A stretch of DNA of 31,487 nucleotides. It comes from Physcia stellaris (lineage: Eukaryota; Ascomycota; Lecanoromycetes; Caliciales; Physciaceae). A model generated the notes under the pieces. The model was not told the DNA's origin, did not search any database, and saw only the letters and a program-made list of their open reading frames with translations. Numbering within the stretch: position 1 is the stretch's first letter; each line of letters starts with the position of its first letter. The translations under genes were made by a program, and so were the position numbers. The stretch lies in NCBI GenBank assembly GCA_018902385.1, contig JABSSW010000097.1, positions 1-31,487 on the forward strand, in the 5' to 3' direction. Shown one piece after another: positions 9,592 to 20,068 of the stretch.

Positions 9592-10765
9592 TGTTGTGCT
9601 TGCTGGTACTAGTCGATGTTTGATCGAGGACTTTGACGGATGGAAGCTTCCAAGCTGTAAGGTAGTTGATTTTGACCAAATTCAATACTTTCAGGCGATC
9701 GAGATTTGTATAAGCTCGTCGGATCTCGTGTCTTGACTGAGCGTCGTGACTGTTGTAGTGTTTCGGCGATTGACTGTAAATACAATTTCATGGCTTTGGC
9801 GGAATCCCTGCTTCCAACGGCTTTAGCTCACAAATTCGATATTGAGGTTCCCAAAATTTTGCGTCGAGTGTCCAGGGAGTCTTGGCCAATGTTGGGATTC
9901 GCGAGAAGTCGTTGATTAATTCTCACCATCACAAGAGAGTGAAACTTAAATCGAAACTCTCCATATAAGTGCCCATGATCAAATCTCGTGTGCAAAGCTG
10001 CGAGTCCGTATGAGTTGAGTGAATGAACGCAAAATCAGCTTGGCCTTCAAGCACCATGAAGCAGAAACCTCACTTTAGGTTTTAGCAATAACTCCGTCGA
10101 AAGTAGTATCTGGCCCAGATCTGGCCCCACTGTCTATCGTCGATCCTACAGATCAGGGAAGCTTCACGTGAGGTTTTCAGCGACCTTCATTGAATCTCTG
10201 GTCTCGATCGAAGTCGGGGAAGCGTCATCTGAATCGTCCACGCCATGGTGACTTTGGGAATCTGAGGACTTTCTTCAGATTCCCATGAATGTCGTGTGTC
10301 TCGATCGGAGTCAGGGAATCAATTTCCAATCAACACCACGGTCTCCATTCATAGAAATATCGTGGGATTTCGACGATCGAGCCAGAGAGACCTCGATGAC
10401 GGCGGAAAGCATTGGATCTCGTACCTCGCCCCGTGGTTGGGATGTCTTAAAAGGTACCGAGGATGAAGGCGTGTAAGCGGAGTCGAAAATTGCTCTGCTC
10501 TCGATGATCTAGTGTTGAGATTCCCAAAAAGAGGTTTTGCTGGGAAGTCTGTCGGAAGCCGAGTCCCGACTGTGGTTGGGAGCACGTGAGGGGCGATGAG
10601 TACCAAGGAGCACGAAAGCGTTTATACTGCGTGGGAATTCCTCTGCTTTCGATGGTCGCTTTGAGAAAACCTAAATCGAGGTTCCCATATTGTGGCAGAA
10701 TGTAGTACGTCAGCCGGAGCACGGAAAGCGGTGCATTGACTGAGCTTGCCACCCCCAGCGCTATC
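9592..10765. other. Intergenic stretch with diverged repeats, no gene seen
   Basis: Open frames here are short and lack family motifs. The sequence between about 9840 and 10700 re-uses motifs such as GAGGTTCCCA/GAGATTCCCA (near 9845, 10517 and 10678) and TCTCGATCGAAGTCGGGGAA / TCTCGATCGGAGTCAGGGAA (near 10201 and 10299). This points to old, diverged local duplication. It sits downstream of the MBOAT gene, so it also holds that gene's 3' UTR. Confidence 0.5.
10432..10700. repeat. Two diverged tandem copies, about 140-160 bases each
   Basis: The same motifs occur twice in the same order: GTGGTTGGGA (10432, 10572), then GTACC(G/A)AGGA, then CTCTGCT(C/T)TCGATG(A/G)TC (about 10492 and 10640), then GA(G)(A/G)TTCCCA (about 10517 and 10678). 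Spacing differs by up to 20 bases, so the copies carry indels. Confidence 0.55.
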
Positions 10766-12175
10766 TTACGCCCACATCACCCACCCCCTTCCCACGACCC
10801 CTTGAACCACACTCACAGGCATCGGCCACACACGCCAGTACCCCAGCTCTCTGAACGGCGGTACAATCAGCGGCAAACTCACGCACAGCCACGCAATCAC
10901 CCAAACCAGCACGCCCATCCTCATCGCCCTCCTCTCGGTCCCTATCCCCGGGAAAAAATACCCCCACGCCTGCGCCCCCAAAACCTCAAGCCCAAACCCC
11001 AGCACCTGCACCCAAAAGAAAGCCCCGATCCACAACCTCATCTCCATCGCGCCCATACCCGTGTTGAGTGGTTTCGGCGGGATCAAACCCATATGCACGA
11101 TCCCGCTGAACCCGAATGCCGATACCGTCACCAGCGCCCAGCGAGCCCAGCCCTGCCATCCGCGCTTTCCTTCCCTTCCTCCGTTCTCCAAGCCAAGAGC
11201 ATCAGCGAGCGACCGTCCGGGCGTACTGACGACTTGCCGACTCATCTGGTGCCACCACTGGCCCCACAACCCCTTTAGCCCGTGGCGCGAGACGGCGGAA
11301 AAGGGCCCGAAGAAGGAGGGCCAGGTGTGTGGTGACCATTCGTCCGGGAGGAGAGTGGGGAAGAGATAGTTGAGGCCGATGGCGGGGAGGACGGGGAGGT
11401 GGAAGAGGCAAGGGATTAGGGCGTAGATCTGGGAGGCGAGGATGGTGGTGCGGAGGAGGCGGGGTAGGATGATTTGTAGTATGACTGGAAGCGGGGATGA
11501 AGGGTTAAAAAATGAGGGGGAAAGCGAGGGAAGGGGAGAAGAGATGGGTAGAGGGGAGTGGAAGTAGGGGTCTAGGTGCGCGTACGATGATGTTAGGTCG
11601 AGGATTAGGTAGCCGGTGATGATCTGGCGGAAGGCGTAGAGGGCGAAAGTGCGTCGTGAAGCGGTGTTAGGCGGTGGAAGGTGGGCGTCGTGGGCTGGGT
11701 CGTTGAGTTTCCAATTTGTGAGGCGGATTGAGAGGACAAGAGTGCCTACCCAGGAGATGCGAGGGCGGAGAGTTTGGGGGTAGGGTTCTTCCAATGTTTC
11801 CGATTGGATCTCATCTTCTGGATTTTTCCTATCTGAGATGAATTTTGGGCTGGGCTGCCTCTTGATAGTATGAATGCGTCTGAAATCCCTCCTTGGATCT
11901 TTAAGCGCCAAGAGCGTCAAACTCCACAACGTTAGATTTACAGAAATGACGTCTATGCCTCCCATTTGCCTCCATGACCGGAGCTGGAGAGCATAGATGA
12001 TTGGAAGGAAGAGGGAGTAAAGGACTCGGTGAGAAAGTATTGACGGCGGAATTAGGAGAGATGTAGGAAGTAAGAAGAGTGCAAGAAAGTAGCTGACATT
12101 GTTAGGTCCTGGTACGATGCTTGTAGTAAGATGGTTGTAAAAGTGGACTATCTGGTCTGTATCAGGTAGAGGCAT
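10766..12175 (-). CDS. Wax-synthase-like MBOAT membrane acyltransferase (intact, 469 aa)
   Basis: The protein belongs by motif to the fungal wax-synthase-domain branch of the MBOAT superfamily, membrane O-acyltransferases that move acyl groups from acyl-CoA to alcohols. Members act in lipid or secondary-metabolite acylation; the substrate cannot be told here. It has several hydrophobic segments (about residues 27-65, 80-92, 142-152, 180-195, 228-272, 345-365, 380-410 and 418-440). RLTNWKLNDP lies at about 151-160 and a WGQWWHQMSRQ motif at about 304-314, with the expected catalytic His in GIVHMGLIPP (His361). The C-terminus YWRVWPMPVSVVQ is typical. The ATG at 12173-12175 gives one uninterrupted exon and TGA or TAA is reached after Ala469. 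There are no frame breaks, unlike the genes to its left. It is the last gene before the AT-rich block, whose edge lies about 200 bases upstream of its start, and it shows no AT shift. Confidence 0.85.
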   Translation of the reverse strand: MPLPDTDQIVHFYNHLTTSIVPGPNNVSYFLALFLLPTSLLIPPSILSHRVLYSLFLPIIYALQLRSWRQMGGIDVISVNLTLWSLTLLALKDPRRDFRRIHTIKRQPSPKFISDRKNPEDEIQSETLEEPYPQTLRPRISWVGTLVLSIRLTNWKLNDPAHDAHLPPPNTASRRTFALYAFRQIITGYLILDLTSSYAHLDPYFHSPLPISSPLPSLSPSFFNPSSPLPVILQIILPRLLRTTILASQIYALIPCLFHLPVLPAIGLNYLFPTLLPDEWSPHTWPSFFGPFSAVSRHGLKGLWGQWWHQMSRQVVSTPGRSLADALGLENGGREGKRGWQGWARWALVTVSAFGFSGIVHMGLIPPKPLNTGMGAMEMRLWIGAFFWVQVLGFGLEVLGAQAWGYFFPGIGTERRAMRMGVLVWVIAWLCVSLPLIVPPFRELGYWRVWPMPVSVVQGVVGRGWVMWA

Positions 12176-12369
12176 TGAATGTAGAGTTCGATGGTGCTGG
12201 ATGTGTTAGATTCGATATTTGCCACGATGTCTCGTAAGTATCATCACTGCGGATGATGACGAATCAAAAGCTTCTTTCGAATTTCTAGCTCCAAGCTAGG
12301 CCAGATTAGGGAAATTTTTCTTTTGTATTAGAAAATGGGATTCCTAGCAATACGCAGAAACTGCAGAAT
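12176..12369. promoter_or_regulatory. Promoter side of the MBOAT gene and composition boundary
   Basis: This short stretch must hold the MBOAT promoter. Sequence is ordinary up to about 12,300 (CTAGCTCCAAGCTAGGCC), mixed to about 12,365, and then uniformly AT-rich with the CpR-only cytosine pattern. I see no certain core promoter element. Confidence 0.4.
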
Positions 12370-13018
12370 AGATCACTAATAAAAAATGTAACGTGAATTT
12401 GATCGAATGATTCTGAAAATGCTTGTTATGATTTATTTACAAATGTGTTACGAACGATTTTTTAGTAAATTTATTGTCAAGCAATTAAGATGCGTCACGT
12501 GACGTTTCGTTTATTGATCAATTATCAATTTTTTCGTTTTTTTTTTTAACAGTTTTTCGCATAACAAGATGCTGTTTTCAACATCATTTTCAAATCGTTT
12601 CTAAAAACATGCAAATAACAAGTTCATATTTTTAATAATTTTGATATCAAATTTTGAATCAAATGAATTGAATTTGAATTGAACAAACAGAAAATCTATT
12701 AATGAATGAATGAAAAAATTCTGAAAACAAAAAAATAAAAATTGAATATTGTCAAATGATTTTCACATGCAAATGTCTGATTTGCAAATTCGAAATGTCG
12801 AAATCGTATTGTGTTTCGAAATTTTCGATTTTGAACGTTTCGAGATTTTGCAAAATGTCGATGACGTAATTTTGATTTGTATAAAATTTTGACTGATTTC
12901 GTTAATGATAATTAATCGAATTCGAATTGTATGATATTCATTGTTCGAACGATTTATTGATTTGTTGTTTCTTATTTATTTTTCGCATAATTTTTTTTCT
13001 GATTCGTCGTAAATTTCG
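12370..13018. other. AT-rich flank of element 1, unidentified
   Basis: No open frame of note, no LTR pair and no recognised domain. It shares the mutated composition of the block, so it is probably part of an older repeat into which element 1 inserted. Confidence 0.4.
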
Positions 13019-13023
13019 AAACA
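13019..13023. repeat. Target site duplication AAACA (left copy) of element 1
   Basis: AAACA directly before the 5' LTR and again at 19580-19584 directly after the 3' LTR. Five bases is the usual Ty3/gypsy duplication. Confidence 0.85.
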
Positions 13024-13338
13024 TGTAAGAAATTCAGAATTCAAAATCTGCAGAAAGTGCGAATCGCATTTCGATTGTCAAGAATTTAAACTTTGCAAAT
13101 TCGAAATATCAAATCGATTATATTATGAAACAAACAATTTCGTCATATTAATAAAATCAACGCAATAACGATTAACGCATCGATATTGACGCATATGCGA
13201 CAATTGATGTGTACGTTGCATTTAACAGAACGTGTATATAATCAATTTTCTGTAAAATAATTAGTTTTGCAATTATTAGTTTACGAACAATATTATTTCT
13301 CGTTACATTATACATTTTTGATGTTCATACGTTTTACA
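13024..13338 (+). repeat. 5' LTR of element 1 (315 bases)
   Basis: It aligns without gaps to 19265-19579, starts TGTAAG and ends TTTTACA. The two copies differ at roughly 21 positions, all of them transitions. About 15 lie in CpT or ApG context. Confidence 0.92.
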
Positions 13339-13685
13339 TTTTAATAATTACAATAATTCACGATTAACATCATTCGTGTATAAGTTAAATATCATTCATG
13401 ATTTCACGTATTTTTTTTTCTTGTTCGATAACGAAAACGTTTTGTCAAAATTTGATCGAACAACAAATCAAATCGAATGAAAAGTTTATAATCGACAACA
13501 AATGAATTTAATCATTAAACGTATTCAAGTCACGATGCAATTTTTTTTGTTTCAACAATTTTTCGCAATGACAAATTTTATTACATCAAAATCATCGAAC
13601 AAACGTTTGCGTTCTATATTGAGAAATTTTATGTCGAATGAATGTTTTACATCAAATTCATGAAAAGTCAATTCAAAATTAATCA

Positions 13686-14460
13686 ATGCGATCGTTTTGC
13701 AATGAATTCGAACGACGTCAAATTCGTGTATGTCGAAATCTTTTTGAAAAGAAAAACACATTCACATATGTTATGAGAAACAGAAATCATTGCGAATTCG
13801 AACAAAAAACGTATCTAAATCGATTACAAAAAGTTTTTGAAATTGAACGTTCAGAAAACATTCATTAAAATGAAAAACATTTATGATAAATATTTGAATT
13901 ATAAACAACATGTTAAACAATCAATCATGAATTATGATGTTCATCGAATTTTTTTAATGACACAATTCATTTCGAATTTGAAATTCAACAACAAAAAAAA
14001 ATTGCAAAATTTCGTTCGAGAATTGTTATCGAAACACAAACGCTTTTTTGCAAAAAAACGTAATATGCATTTTAAAATCGAAATCTTGAATCGTTTCAAG
14101 AAAATCGAAAACGTTGATTATCAAGATAATTTACACAACAAACAAAAAATCATCGAAAATCATATTCACGATGACTCAAATAAACGCAAACGAAATGATG
14201 AAAATTCTATCAACAATGAAAAACAATTCAACAAAAAAAACAAAACAAACAACAATAACAACAATGAAAATGATAAAAAATTCAAATTCAATAATTTTAA
14301 TCAAAAGTCAATCAAGAACAAATTATGACGTTGAACGAAAAACGAATATAAAAATATCGTCGATAAAAACAAATGCAAAAATTGCGATAAATCAAATTGC
14401 AATTTTAACAACGATTGCAAAAACAAAAAGTCGAAAATACATTCAAAAAAAATAATTTTC
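13686..14460 (+). pseudogene. gag: Element 1 gag remnant with zinc-knuckle-like cysteines
   Basis: Open segments at 13686-13868 and 13837-14328 encode a basic, helix-rich, Lys/Asn-rich protein consistent in place with a Gag. In the frame of the second segment, read through TGA codons at two probable Trp positions, a cysteine cluster follows (codons at 14374, 14383, 14398 and 14416, spacing C-x2-C-x4-C-x5-C). This is close to the retroviral CCHC knuckle, but His is replaced and spacing is one longer. The frame then changes into protease across an A8 run near 14447, which could be a programmed shift or an indel. Confidence 0.6.
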
Positions 14461-14960
14461 GATTTACAAACAAAAAATTAAACGATTTGATTATTTTCGA
14501 ACAAATTGACATAATGAAAAATTTTTTAACAAGCAATAATAACAATGACGAATTTTCGTCGACGAATTTCAACAAAATTTTTGTCAAACGTCGTCGAAAA
14601 AAATTTCGCACGATTAAATGCGACAAAATCAAAATTAAAATCAATGACAATGAAATTTTTGCAATCATAAATTCAAAAACAGAAATTAATTTAATAAATA
14701 ATGTTTTCGTTAAAAAGTTCAAATTAATTTTGTTCGACGTTTCTTTTTGCGAAATCATGATTTTCGATAACAATCAATTCAAATTTTATGACGTCTATTT
14801 CGTACGATTAAAAATTTCGAACGAAAACGACGTCAATCGTTTTTTCAACGAAAATTTTCTAAAAGTCGATTTGAATTGAAATATATCGTTAAATTTGTTT
14901 TGATTCAAATTATCGAAAACAGAAATGAATTGAATCGCAAATAAAATTCGATTTTGACAA
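14415..14960 (+). pseudogene. pol: Element 1 aspartic protease remnant
   Basis: Retrotransposon proteases cleave Gag-Pol and need an Asp-Ser/Thr-Gly triad. Here the motif position reads AIINSKTEINLI, with the catalytic Asp codon now AAT at 14670-14672 and the Gly now Lys, all explained by G-to-A changes. The following NNVFVKKFKL and FCEIMIFDNNQF blocks fit a gypsy-type retropepsin fold. It is inactive as written. Confidence 0.75.
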
Positions 14961-14975
14961 TTATCAATTCAAATT

Positions 14976-15960
14976 TTGTTTTTCATCATGAATCGTATCG
15001 AGAAAATCGAATCGAAAAAATTAATCAACGATGTGATTGACAACAAAAATGAAATTTTCGTCATGTTCGTACGAGCATTTCATGACAAAAAAATCGATTT
15101 GAATGAAATACATATCGAACGACGAATTCAAATAAATTCAATTTTAATGAAAATAAAAAAGAAATCAAATATCAAAATCATCATATTCGAAATTTTGAAG
15201 AAATTCGCAAAAATCATTGACGAGAAAAAAATTTACGAATTATTTGCTCATAAATTTAACGATCATTCAATAAATTTGAAATCGAACAAGAAATTTTTTT
15301 ACGATTTTATTTATTTTTTATTTGAAAATGAATTAACGATATTGAGAATTTATTTGAACAAACATTTGAAAAACGATTTCATCAAATCGTTTATTTTCGC
15401 AATCGAAATTTCGATTTTATTCGTTAAAAAAAAACGAAAATTTACGATTGTGCGTAAATTACAAAAATTTGAATTTGTTAATTATCAAAAACAAATACTT
15501 TTTATCGTTGATCGATGAAACTTTAAATCGTTTGAACAAGATTCGCATTTATACAAATTTCGATATAATCGCAACATACAATAAATTTCGTATCAAAAAA
15601 GATGATGAATGAAAAACAACGTTTCGAATTCGTTATGAACATTTTGAATATATCGTTTTATTTTTTGATTTCATTAATACATTTGCAACGTTTCAGAATT
15701 TCGTCAATAAAATTTTGACGAAACGATTCGATTTTTGCGTGATAATATATTTGAACGATATCGTCATATATTTTATGAATCGCGAACAACACATTGAAAA
15801 CGTCAAATGAATTTTACAACGTTTGAAAAAAAACAAACTTTTCATCAACAACGAAAAATGCAAATGATTCACAAACAACATCGATTTTTTGAATTTCGTC
15901 GTCTTTTCGAAAAGTGTGCAAATGCAAAAAAACAAAATAAAAACGATACAAAATTGATTT
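14976..15960 (+). pseudogene. pol: Element 1 reverse transcriptase remnant
   Basis: The first 180-codon open segment holds the start of the RT domain (ILKKFAKIIDEKKIYELFAH, LFVKKK). An A-run indel near 15427 shifts the frame, after which CVNYKNLNLL, LIDETLNRL, TYNKFRIKKDDE and the catalytic loop follow. The YxDD motif reads YLND at 15748-15759: the first catalytic Asp is Asn. Several Trp positions are TGA. Downstream, KCK then TGA, DFLNFVV and IQNFLNLCNFYKRFIRNFNK are the RT thumb and connection region. Confidence 0.85.
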
Positions 15961-15972
15961 GCATCGCGAAAC

Positions 15973-16620
15973 GTGTCGAAAATTCAAAACTTTTTGAATT
16001 TGTGTAATTTTTACAAACGTTTCATTCGAAATTTCAATAAATTGACATTATTTTTAATTTCGATGTTAAAAAAATCAACAAAATTTCACAAAAAAAACGT
16101 CAAACGCAAACGATTTGCAAACAGAAATCGAAATAAAAATCGAAACAAAAAGCGTGTATTAAACAGTTTTTTGATTTTCGAAATTTACGAATTTTTTAAA
16201 CGATTGCGAAAAACGTTTTGAATGATTTTCATTTTGCGACATTTCGATTCGACTAAATTTATTCGTGTGAAAATCGACGTTTTCGACAAAATTATCGATG
16301 ATATTTTCAATCAATCAAACGACGAAAATCATTGACATTTTGTAATTTATTTTTCGCGAAAAATGATTTCGATCGAATGTAATTACGAAATTCACGATAA
16401 AAAATTTCTGACAATTGTTTTCGTTTTCAAACAATGACGTTATTATTTTGAGAAAATCAAAAAACAAATTTTAATTTTGACGAATCATCGAAATTTCAAT
16501 CGTTTCATGTTAATTACAAAGTTTACATTTCGACAAATGCGATAAATTCAAAAACTGTTTCGTTATAATTTCGTCATCGATTATCGATTTGACAGCAAAA
16601 ATTTTGCGAACGATTTGTTT
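15973..16620 (+). pseudogene. pol: Element 1 RT connection and RNase H remnant
   Basis: After the LCNFYKRFIRNFNK block and a basic insertion (about 16085-16155), RNase H landmarks are readable: LRHFDSTKFIRVKIDVFD near 16235, HFVIYFSRKMISIECNYEIH near 16335-16390, and ILTNHRNF near 16475. RNase H removes the RNA strand after first-strand synthesis. The frame is kept apart from TGA codons at Trp positions. Confidence 0.75.
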
Positions 16621-16869
16621 CGACGATTTGATCATATGAAAATCAATGAAAATAAAATCGAAAATAATCGTCAAATATTGACACAATTACGAAAATTTTT
16701 GCAAACGAATTCAAACGAATTTCGTGCGTGCGTCGATGCGATTCAAACAACAATACAAAAATCAATTCAAAAAAAAATTGCGAATTCGAATTTTATCGAA
16801 CGAACAACGTGCGAAATCGACGATTTCGTTATTATCGACAATACATCAAACGTGATCGTTGACGAATGA

Positions 16870-18050
16870 AAAATTTTCATGTTAAATAATGCAATAATTT
16901 TCGAATCGATTTTCGCGATGATTGCGTCAAAACATATTCAAAAACATGATACAACGTATAAATGCGACAATGAAACGATTAATATCATTGTCGATCGAAT
17001 TCGATTATTGTTGAAAAAAAAATCATGCGCGATTCAAATGAAACAAAAATTAATTATTTTTGATACATCATTTCGACATTGACATGACGAAAATAAAATA
17101 TTATAACACGAAAATTGTTTGTACGTTTCGTCGAATTTGAAAAAAAACGTCATTAATGCAAATCATGACAATTTTTTGATCGAACATTTCGATGTGAAAC
17201 GCACTTTGAAATTTGTACGTCGAAAATATTATTGATCGAATCAAAAACGAAATGATCAAAAAAACATCGAACATGATTTTAATATACGTGCACAAATCAA
17301 AAAATATTGCGAAACATCGCAAAATTTGCAAAAGAAAAAAAATTTCTCGTCACAAATCATATGAAAAATTGTTTTTTTTTTTCAATATCGAAATTCAAAT
17401 GAATTGACATTACAATGAATTTCGTGACAAATTTATTCGAAAATAAAACATGAAACGAAATTATATACGATTCAATATTCGTTGTAATGAATAAATTGAC
17501 GAAAATAACACATTACATTTTCGTCACGAAAACGATGATCGCAAAAGATTTCGTCGAGATTTTGATACGTGAAATTATAAAATTTCATGATTTTTCGTCG
17601 TCAATAACAACAAATCGAAATTTTATTTTCACGTTCAAATATCATGATTCGTTGTGTTACGCATTCAAAATCAAATTCAAATTGTTCACAATATATCATT
17701 CGCAAATCGATGATCAAACAAAACGACAAAATAACATCATGAAACAATATTTTCGAACGTTCATCAATTTCGAACAAAACAATTGAATGAAATTGTTATT
17801 CATGACGAAATTCGTTTACAACAACAATAAACATGCATTTATTCAAATGTCATCATTCGAAATCATGCAAAAATACACTTCGAAAATGTCATTCGAAAAT
17901 TTCGCGAATTTCAAAATTAAATCAAAATATGTCAACGAACATGTCAAATACTTGACAAAATTGTTAAATGTATTTAAAATCAATTTAGTTCACACGCAAA
18001 AACAACAAATCAAATACAAAAATGTAAAATTAAAACGTCGATAAAATTCA
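16870..18050 (+). pseudogene. pol: Element 1 integrase remnant
   Basis: The N-terminal HHCC zinc-binding region lies at about 17170-17330 (EHFDVKRTL, KYCETS, KICKRKKISRHK), with a one-base frame change near 17297 and another near 17412. The catalytic core has the family blocks MNKLTKITHYIFVTKTM, SSITTNRNFIFTFKYHDSL, YHSQIDDQTKRQN and MTKFVYNNNKHA. In the DDE triad the first Asp is Asn (17490), the second is Asn (17613) and the Glu of the QTERQ block is Lys (17721). It cannot be catalytic as written. Confidence 0.87.
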
Positions 18051-18203
18051 AAATGAAAAATTACGTCAATTTTAACGTCAAGAATATTCGCACAAAACGT
18101 GTTAAAAAATTCGAATGAAAATTCTTCGAATCATTTAAAATATTCGAAATTATAAAAAATCAAATTTATCGTATAAATATATCAAAACGTTGACGAATTC
18201 ATA

Positions 18204-18500
18204 ATGTTTTTCATGTATCGTTTTTTGAAGAAATCAAAATTAAACGAAAAAAAAATTTCGTTAGAATTCACATATCAGTTCAAAAATATTGACATTGAAA
18301 AAAACGAAATCACAAAAAAAATATACGACGTTAAGACAATTGAAAATAATAAAATTTTCAAAAAAAATCAAATTTCGAAAAAATCATACAGCGAATTAGA
18401 TTTTTACTATTTCATTCGTTGAAAAAACTATGAAAAACGCATTTGAAAATCAATATCGATAATCAAACATTTGAGAAATTTGATACGAAAATTTCACACA
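18204..18500 (+). pseudogene. pol: Element 1 chromodomain remnant at the Pol C-terminus
   Basis: After the linker (FLKKSKLNEKKISLEFTYQF), the segment at about 18390-18490 reads SELDFYYFIR, TGA (Trp position), KNYEKR, TGA (Trp position), KSISIIKHLRNLI. This is the YLVKWKGY-type chromodomain of chromoviruses, which in active elements directs integration to modified histones. Confidence 0.75.
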
Positions 18501-18626
18501 AAAAATTCAAAAAAAAAAAAACGATGTTAACAAATTGTCGAATCGACGTCGTATTCGACGTCAAATAAATGCAATTTTCTTGATGAAATCATTGATTAAA
18601 AAACAAATTCATCAATGATTTTGTGC

Positions 18627-18694
18627 TGTTTATTGTCAAAAATTTACGTCGCATAAAAAACTGAATTGTGTCAAAAACATTTTCAAAAACTGTT
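18627..18694 (+). repeat. Segment shared with element 2 (inverted relative to the plus strand)
   Basis: About 65 bases, including ATTTACGTCGCAT and GTGTCAAAAACATTTTC, recur on the minus strand at 20470-20538 in element 2. In both elements it lies downstream of the integrase/chromodomain region, so it is in the same sense relative to each element. Confidence 0.7.
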
Positions 18695-19074
18695 GAAATT
18701 TGATTTAATGAACGTCGAATATCGTGATAAAATAAAAGTAAAAAATCGAAAAATTTTTCGAAGTTTGATATATTCAATGCGATCGCGTTTATTCGACGTT
18801 TTTCGCGATTAATTTTTTTTTCGAACAATTCGTCGATTTCAATATTCGAAACAAGAAAATAAAAAATAATGATTGATTCAAATTCAAATTTCATTGTCAT
18901 TCAGTTAATTGTTAATCATCAAATCGAAAATCGTGAATTGTACGAAATCAAATTTTCGATATTGAAAGCAACGAACAGTCAAATCATCAAATCATGCTTT
19001 TTTTGAATCATTCAAAAAAATGTATTTTCAGATTTTTAACGCAAATTGACTAAAAATCGAATAAAATGATAAAA

Positions 19075-19165
19075 TATTCGATGCGAAAATCACGATCACA
19101 ATGATTTTTCAAATTATAAAATTTTCGAATGCGAAAATCGCGATTACAGCGACTTTTCAAGTTTC
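19075..19165 (+). repeat. Tandem duplication of about 45 bases near the 3' end of element 1
   Basis: Two adjacent copies start near 19077 and 19121 and share TTCGA(A)TGCGAAAATC(A/G)CGAT(C/T)ACA and then the block (A/G)ACTTTTCAA or GATTTTTCAA. They differ mainly by transitions. The location is noncoding, just upstream of the 3' LTR. Confidence 0.7.
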
Positions 19166-19264
19166 ATGAATACAACATATGAACACAAATTTACAATTTC
19201 AACAATAATTCAAATCAGATAATATTGTTATTTCAAAAAACTTCGATATTTAAAAGAAAACGCG

Positions 19265-19579
19265 TGTAAAAAATTCAAAATTCAAAATTTGCAAAGAATG
19301 CGAATCGCATTTCGATTGTCAAAAATTCAAATTTTGCAAATTCGAAACATCAAATCGATTATATTATGAGACAAGCAATTTCGTTATATTAATAAAATCA
19401 ACGCAACAACGATTAACGCATCGATATTGACACATATGCGACAATTGATGTGTACGTTGCATTCAACAAAACGTGTATATAATCAATTTTCTGTAAAATA
19501 ATTAATTTTGCAATTATTAGTTTACGAGCAATATTATTTCTCGTTACATTATACATTTCTGATGTTCATACGTCTTACA
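19265..19579 (+). repeat. 3' LTR of element 1 (315 bases)
   Basis: It matches 13024-13338 end to end, starts TGTAAA and ends CTTACA. The target duplication AAACA follows at 19580-19584. Confidence 0.92.
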
Positions 19580-19584
19580 AAACA

Positions 19585-20063
19585 TCGAAAAATTTTGTTC
19601 GTTAAATGATCGTAAATATTTTTCGCGTACAAAGAAAAATCGTAAATGATCGTCATGAAATTGATTTGATGTTTTATTGTCGTTCATTTTCAAAAGTTTG
19701 TAATTGAAATTGTGTTTGTTCGTTTTATTTGCAATGACAAATGACGTTTTTTTTTCGTCAACGAGAAAATCTTTTAACGAATATTGAATTGATATTCAGT
19801 AAAAAAACGTATTGTTCAGAAATAAACATTTTGACGTTGACTTTTTTATCGTAACGAATTTTCATACGTTGTTTTGATTTTCGTGTGCGTTAAATTACGT
19901 TTTGACGTATTTGTTTTCGTTTAATCATGTGATTTTATACGTACGATAACATTTTTTCGACAATAAAAAAAATTATTTTATTAAATAACATTGTCGTTTT
20001 GATTGATCGTACAATTTGTTGAATCAGAAATTCGATATCATGTAATATTTGATTCGAAATGTA
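19585..20063. other. AT-rich spacer between the two elements, no gene
   Basis: No open frame of note and no recognised motif. By the target-site evidence it was adjacent to both 13023 and 26774 before the two insertions. Confidence 0.4.
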
Positions 20064-20068
20064 ATTTA

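Larger units (their letters stand above)
13024..19579 (+). mobile_element. Element 1: complete Ty3/gypsy LTR retrotransposon, inactivated
   Basis: It has two 315-base LTRs (TGTAA...TTACA), a 5-base target duplication, and an internal gag, protease, reverse transcriptase, RNase H, integrase and chromodomain order. That order (integrase after RNase H) marks Ty3/gypsy, and a chromodomain at the C-terminus marks the chromovirus branch. A purine stretch AAAAGAAAACGCG stands directly before the 3' LTR. No primer binding site could be read after the 5' LTR, probably because of mutation. Coding remnants are broken by TGA codons at Trp positions and by a few single-base indels (about 15427, 17297 and 17412). 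It is 6,556 bases, a normal length. Confidence 0.92.

Noticed and set aside
10060-10700. CRISPR-like array, suggested by recurring motifs
   Set aside because: Repeats are few, diverged and unevenly spaced, and the context is a eukaryotic nuclear genome.
10736-11278. A 180-codon plus-strand frame rich in Pro and His
   Set aside because: It is antisense to the intact MBOAT gene, and its composition is a by-product of the GC-rich codons on the other strand.
14360-14480. Programmed frameshift between gag and pol in element 1
   Set aside because: A frame change does occur near an A8 run. Other one-base indels in A runs of the same element (about 15427) make a plain indel just as likely, so no signal is claimed.
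18589-18900. A 103-codon minus-strand frame inside element 1
   Set aside because: It runs against the sense of the element and has no motif. Part of it is only the reverse of the segment shared with element 2.
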